NCBI RefSeq assembly: GCF_001476815.1
Contig: NZ_LDSL01000038.1
Coordinates: 1 to 64,000, forward strand
Direction: 5' to 3'
Length of the DNA: 64,000 nucleotides
Source of the DNA: Pseudacidovorax intermedius
GTDB taxonomy: Bacteria > Pseudomonadota > Gammaproteobacteria > Burkholderiales > Burkholderiaceae_C
Shown: piece by piece, positions 61,636-64,000 of the stretch
How positions within the stretch are numbered: the stretch's first letter is position 1
Layout: each line of letters opens with the position of its first letter
The notes under the pieces: model-generated
Database searches by the model: none
What the model saw: the letters and a program-made list of their open reading frames with translations, nothing else
Told to the model about the DNA's origin: nothing
Position numbers and translations under genes: made by a program

Positions 61636-62508
61636 ATGGGCTATTTCATCGAACTCGTGCTGTCGGGCCTGGCCATCGGCGCGATCTACGGCCTCATGGC
61701 GATGAGCTTCGCCGTGATCTACAAGGCCACCGGCATCGTCAACTTCTCGCAGGGCGAGCTGGGCATGCTGACGGCCTACCTCTCCTGGTCCATCGCCGTC
61801 ACGCTGGGCACCAGCGGCATCCTCACCGTGGTGGTGGCGCTGGTCTGCGGCGCGCTGCTGGGCATGTTGTGCGAGCGGCTGATCATGCGGCCCATGCTGG
61901 GCGAACCGGTGCTGTCCGTCGTGCTCGTCACCGTGGGGCTGGCCGTGGTGTTGCGCGCCATCGTCACCATGGTGTGGGGCGCGGCACCGCGCAAGTTCGA
62001 GGTGGCCGGCGCCGATGCCGTGGTCCACGTGCTGGGCACCGGCATGCGGGTGAGCCAGCTGGGCGTGATCATCGTGCTGCTGCTGGTGCTCGCGGGTTTC
62101 TGGTGGTTTCTGCGCTACAGCCGCTTCGGCGTGGCCATGCGCGCGGTCGCTGCCGACGAGAACACGGCGCGCCTCATGGGCATCTCCACCGCAAGGGTTC
62201 AGTCGGTGGCCTGGGCCTGCGCCTCGGCCCTGGCGGGGCTGGCGGGCGTCTTCTTCGCGGTGATCTACGGGCTCTCGCCCATGATCTACGAGCTCGGGCT
62301 CAAGGCCTTCCCGGCCACGGTGCTGGGTGGCTTCGACGCGGTGCTCGGCTCCGGAGTCAGCGGTCTGATCATCGGCGTCTTCGAGAACCAGGTGGGTGGC
62401 TACCTGTCCAGCATCCTCAAGGACGTGGCGGGCTTCATCCTGATCCTGGTGGTGCTGATGGTGCGGCCCTTCGGGCTGTTCGGTGAAAAGCGGATCGAGA
62501 GGGTCTGA
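61636..62508 (+). CDS. livH: ABC transporter permease, LivH family (uptake module 2)
   Basis: A 290-residue inner-membrane permease with about eight hydrophobic helices. It begins MGYFIELVLSGLAIGAIYGLMAMSFAVIYKATGIVNFSQGEL and ends RPFGLFGEKRIERV. It is moderately diverged from the LivH of module 1, so the two systems are unlikely to be a recent duplication. GAGGA lies about 8 bp before ATG. Its stop overlaps the livM start by one base. Confidence 0.92.
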   Translation: MGYFIELVLSGLAIGAIYGLMAMSFAVIYKATGIVNFSQGELGMLTAYLSWSIAVTLGTSGILTVVVALVCGALLGMLCERLIMRPMLGEPVLSVVLVTVGLAVVLRAIVTMVWGAAPRKFEVAGADAVVHVLGTGMRVSQLGVIIVLLLVLAGFWWFLRYSRFGVAMRAVAADENTARLMGISTARVQSVAWACASALAGLAGVFFAVIYGLSPMIYELGLKAFPATVLGGFDAVLGSGVSGLIIGVFENQVGGYLSSILKDVAGFILILVVLMVRPFGLFGEKRIERV

Positions 62509-63554
62509 TGAGAAGCGGCTTCTTCAAACAGCGCTACGGCGAACTGGTCGTCCTGACCGACTCGAAGGCCGTCAAGGCGTGGACCGCGGCCATGCTGCTG
62601 GCCCTGGTACTCGCGCCGCTGGTGCTCAGCCCCTTCCTGATGGCGCACATGACGACGATCTTCTTCGTTGCCATCGGTGCCCTGGGCATCACGGTGCTCA
62701 CCGGCTTCGCCGGACAGATCTCGCTGGGCCATGTGGGCTTCCTGATGTTGGGCGCCTACACCTATGCCATCGCGATCACCCGGCTGGGCCTGCCGGCCGA
62801 GCTGGCGCTGGTGGCGGCGGCGGTGGTTCCGGCCCTGTTCGGCCTCATCGTCGGGCTGCCCTCGCTGCGGCTGCATGGGCTGTACCTGGCAATCACCACG
62901 CTGGCCTTCAGCCACATCGTGGGCGCGGCCCTGCTGGCCGGCGGCAGCTTCACCGGTGGCGGACGGGGCATCGTCATCACGCGGCCCGTGCTCTTCGGAC
63001 TGGACCTGGGCAGCGACCGCGCCTTCTACTGGTTCTGCCTGGCGATGTGCGTGCTGGCGGTGCTCGTCACGCTCAACCTGCGGCGCTCCTATGCCGGGCG
63101 GGCCATGGTGGCGATCCGCGACAACGACATCGCAGCGCGCACCATGGGCATCAACCTGATGCGCTTCAAGCTCATGGCCTTCCTGCTGAGCGCTGCCATC
63201 ACCGGCGTCGCCGGCGCGCTGATGGCGATGTACATCAGCATTGTGAGCGTCGAGAGCTTTCCCTTCCTGCTGTCCATCGAAGCACTGGCCATCATCATCG
63301 TGGGCGGCCTGGGTTCCGTGCTCGGGGCCATCCTCGGCACGGTCTTCATCCTGACGCTGCCGGAGCTGTTCTCGCTGTTGATGGCCTTCCTGGGCGGGCG
63401 CTATGCGGACCTGATGACCACCAGTGCCCACGAGGTCAAGACCATCCTCTACGGTCTGGCCATCATCGCCTTCCTGCGCTTCGACCCCCGTGGGCTGCGC
63501 GGCATGTGGCACGACCTGCGCCATGCCTGGGTGCACTGGCCGCTGCGCTATTGA
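62508..63554 (+). CDS. livM: ABC transporter permease, LivM family (uptake module 2)
   Basis: A 348-residue inner-membrane permease with the family blocks LTGFAGQISLGHVGFLMLGAY and GGLGSVLGAILGTVFI, about ten hydrophobic segments and a short N-terminal cytoplasmic stretch (MRSGFFKQRYGELVVLTDSKAVK). It forms the membrane channel with LivH. The binding-protein gene follows after 37 bp. Confidence 0.92.
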   Translation: MRSGFFKQRYGELVVLTDSKAVKAWTAAMLLALVLAPLVLSPFLMAHMTTIFFVAIGALGITVLTGFAGQISLGHVGFLMLGAYTYAIAITRLGLPAELALVAAAVVPALFGLIVGLPSLRLHGLYLAITTLAFSHIVGAALLAGGSFTGGGRGIVITRPVLFGLDLGSDRAFYWFCLAMCVLAVLVTLNLRRSYAGRAMVAIRDNDIAARTMGINLMRFKLMAFLLSAAITGVAGALMAMYISIVSVESFPFLLSIEALAIIIVGGLGSVLGAILGTVFILTLPELFSLLMAFLGGRYADLMTTSAHEVKTILYGLAIIAFLRFDPRGLRGMWHDLRHAWVHWPLRY

Positions 63555-63591
63555 TTTCCCCCGAGCAAGACGACTTCCACAGGAGACATCC

Positions 63592-64000
63592 ATGAACCGG
63601 AGACTCGCCGCTACCACGCTGGGCCTGCTTGCCGCAGGCGCATTCCTGCCCGCCGCCGCCCAGCAGCAGGGCGTGACCGACACCGAGATCGTGATCGGCG
63701 ACATCCTGCCGCTGACCGGGCCGCCGGCGCTGCTGGGCGTGGCCCACAACCTCGGCGTCAAGCTCGCCGTCGCCGAGGCCAACGCCGCCGGCGGCATCCA
63801 GGGCCGCAAGCTGCGTCTGATCTCGGAGGACGACGGCTATGTGCCTTCGCGCACCATCCAGGGCGTGCGCAAGCTGGTCAACAGCGACAAGGTCTTCGCG
63901 CTGACCTCGATCTCGGGCACCGCACAGGCGCAGGCCGCCATGCCGCTGATCAAGCAGACTGGGCTGCCGGCGATGGCGCCGATCACCACTTATGAGGGCC
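63592..64000 (+). CDS. Periplasmic binding protein, LivJ/K type (uptake module 2), truncated by window edge
   Basis: The first 136 residues of a solute receptor with a signal peptide ending near AAAQQQG. It then has TDTEIVIGDILPLTGPPALLGVAHNLGVKLAVAEANAAGG and GRKLRLISEDDGYVPSRTI. It is related to but clearly distinct from the four receptors of module 1 (for example DDGYVPSRTIQG replaces DHGYDPKRAVLG). The ribosome-binding site AGGAG is 8 bp before ATG. The gene continues past the right edge. Confidence 0.9.
   Translation, partial: MNRRLAATTLGLLAAGAFLPAAAQQQGVTDTEIVIGDILPLTGPPALLGVAHNLGVKLAVAEANAAGGIQGRKLRLISEDDGYVPSRTIQGVRKLVNSDKVFALTSISGTAQAQAAMPLIKQTGLPAMAPITTYEG

Noticed and set aside
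1-64000. Insertion sequences, integrases, phage genes, CRISPR arrays
   Set aside because: None found. No transposase or integrase motifs or regularly spaced repeats are visible, so mobility of the cluster is not supported from this window alone.

Overview
The window is 64 kb of very GC-rich, densely coded DNA from a Gram-negative bacterium. Gene families, codon bias, GTG/TTG starts and the intergenic repeats suggest a betaproteobacterium, probably Burkholderiales/Comamonadaceae. That placement is inference, because no rRNA or other marker gene is present. Almost every gene from 6.4 kb to the right edge reads rightwards and belongs to one catabolic and uptake supercluster. Many start codons overlap the preceding stop codon, as ATGA or GTGA.

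Layout. 1-6 kb: the end of an MFS transporter, a MASE2-GGDEF diguanylate cyclase, a berberine-bridge-type FAD oxidase, a 161-bp hairpin repeat and a second (TPR-like)-GGDEF protein. 6.3-21 kb: uptake module 1, a LivHMGF-type ABC transporter with an embedded acyl-CoA ligase and four paralogous periplasmic binding proteins, a first kinase/DUF6285-like/lipocalin-like triad, an NTF2-fold protein and an SCP2-type thiolase. 21.3-24.1 kb: a MalT/LAL-type LuxR-family activator. 24.2-32 kb: beta-oxidation genes (acyl-CoA dehydrogenase, enoyl-CoA hydratase/isomerase, thiolase, FadB-type protein), then a second triad. 32-36 kb: NAD(P)H-quinone reductase, TesB thioesterase, a divergent [2Fe-2S] ferredoxin and a two-subunit Rieske oxygenase. 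36-48.8 kb: a long CoA-thioester operon (three hydratase/isomerases, SDR, alpha/beta-hydrolase, HMG-CoA-synthase-like protein, thiolase, 3-hydroxyacyl-CoA dehydrogenase, phytoene-desaturase-like FAD enzyme, methylsuccinyl-CoA-dehydrogenase-like protein and 2-methylfumaryl-CoA-isomerase-like protein). 49-56 kb: a TRAP transporter, a third triad and a second type of acyl-CoA ligase. 56-64 kb: a TetR repressor, a ferredoxin reductase, and uptake module 2 (LivF, LivG, ligase, LivH, LivM and the start of its binding protein).

How it fits together. Carboxylic acids would enter through two ABC systems and one TRAP system and be activated by three ligases. A Rieske oxygenase with ferredoxin and reductase would hydroxylate them, and they would then be degraded as CoA esters. 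The kinase plus DUF6285-like pairs resemble the LvaA/LvaB hydroxyacyl-CoA kinase of the levulinate pathway. The Mcd-like/Mct-like pair suggests a methyl-branched C5 dicarboxylyl-CoA intermediate. No ring-cleavage dioxygenase is visible. The substrate cannot be named; a methyl-branched alicyclic or aromatic acid is a guess.

Regulation. Two repeated palindromes mark two interleaved regulons. TAGTCCG-N6-CGGACTA and variants lie over promoters at 31991, 34132, 48888, 56693 (the TetR gene's own divergent promoter) and 58066, with a degenerate copy at 6323. TCGTCG-N4-CGACGA lies upstream of -10-like hexamers at 6307, 17559 and 24114, and probably serves the LuxR-family activator. The two motifs abut in front of uptake module 1.
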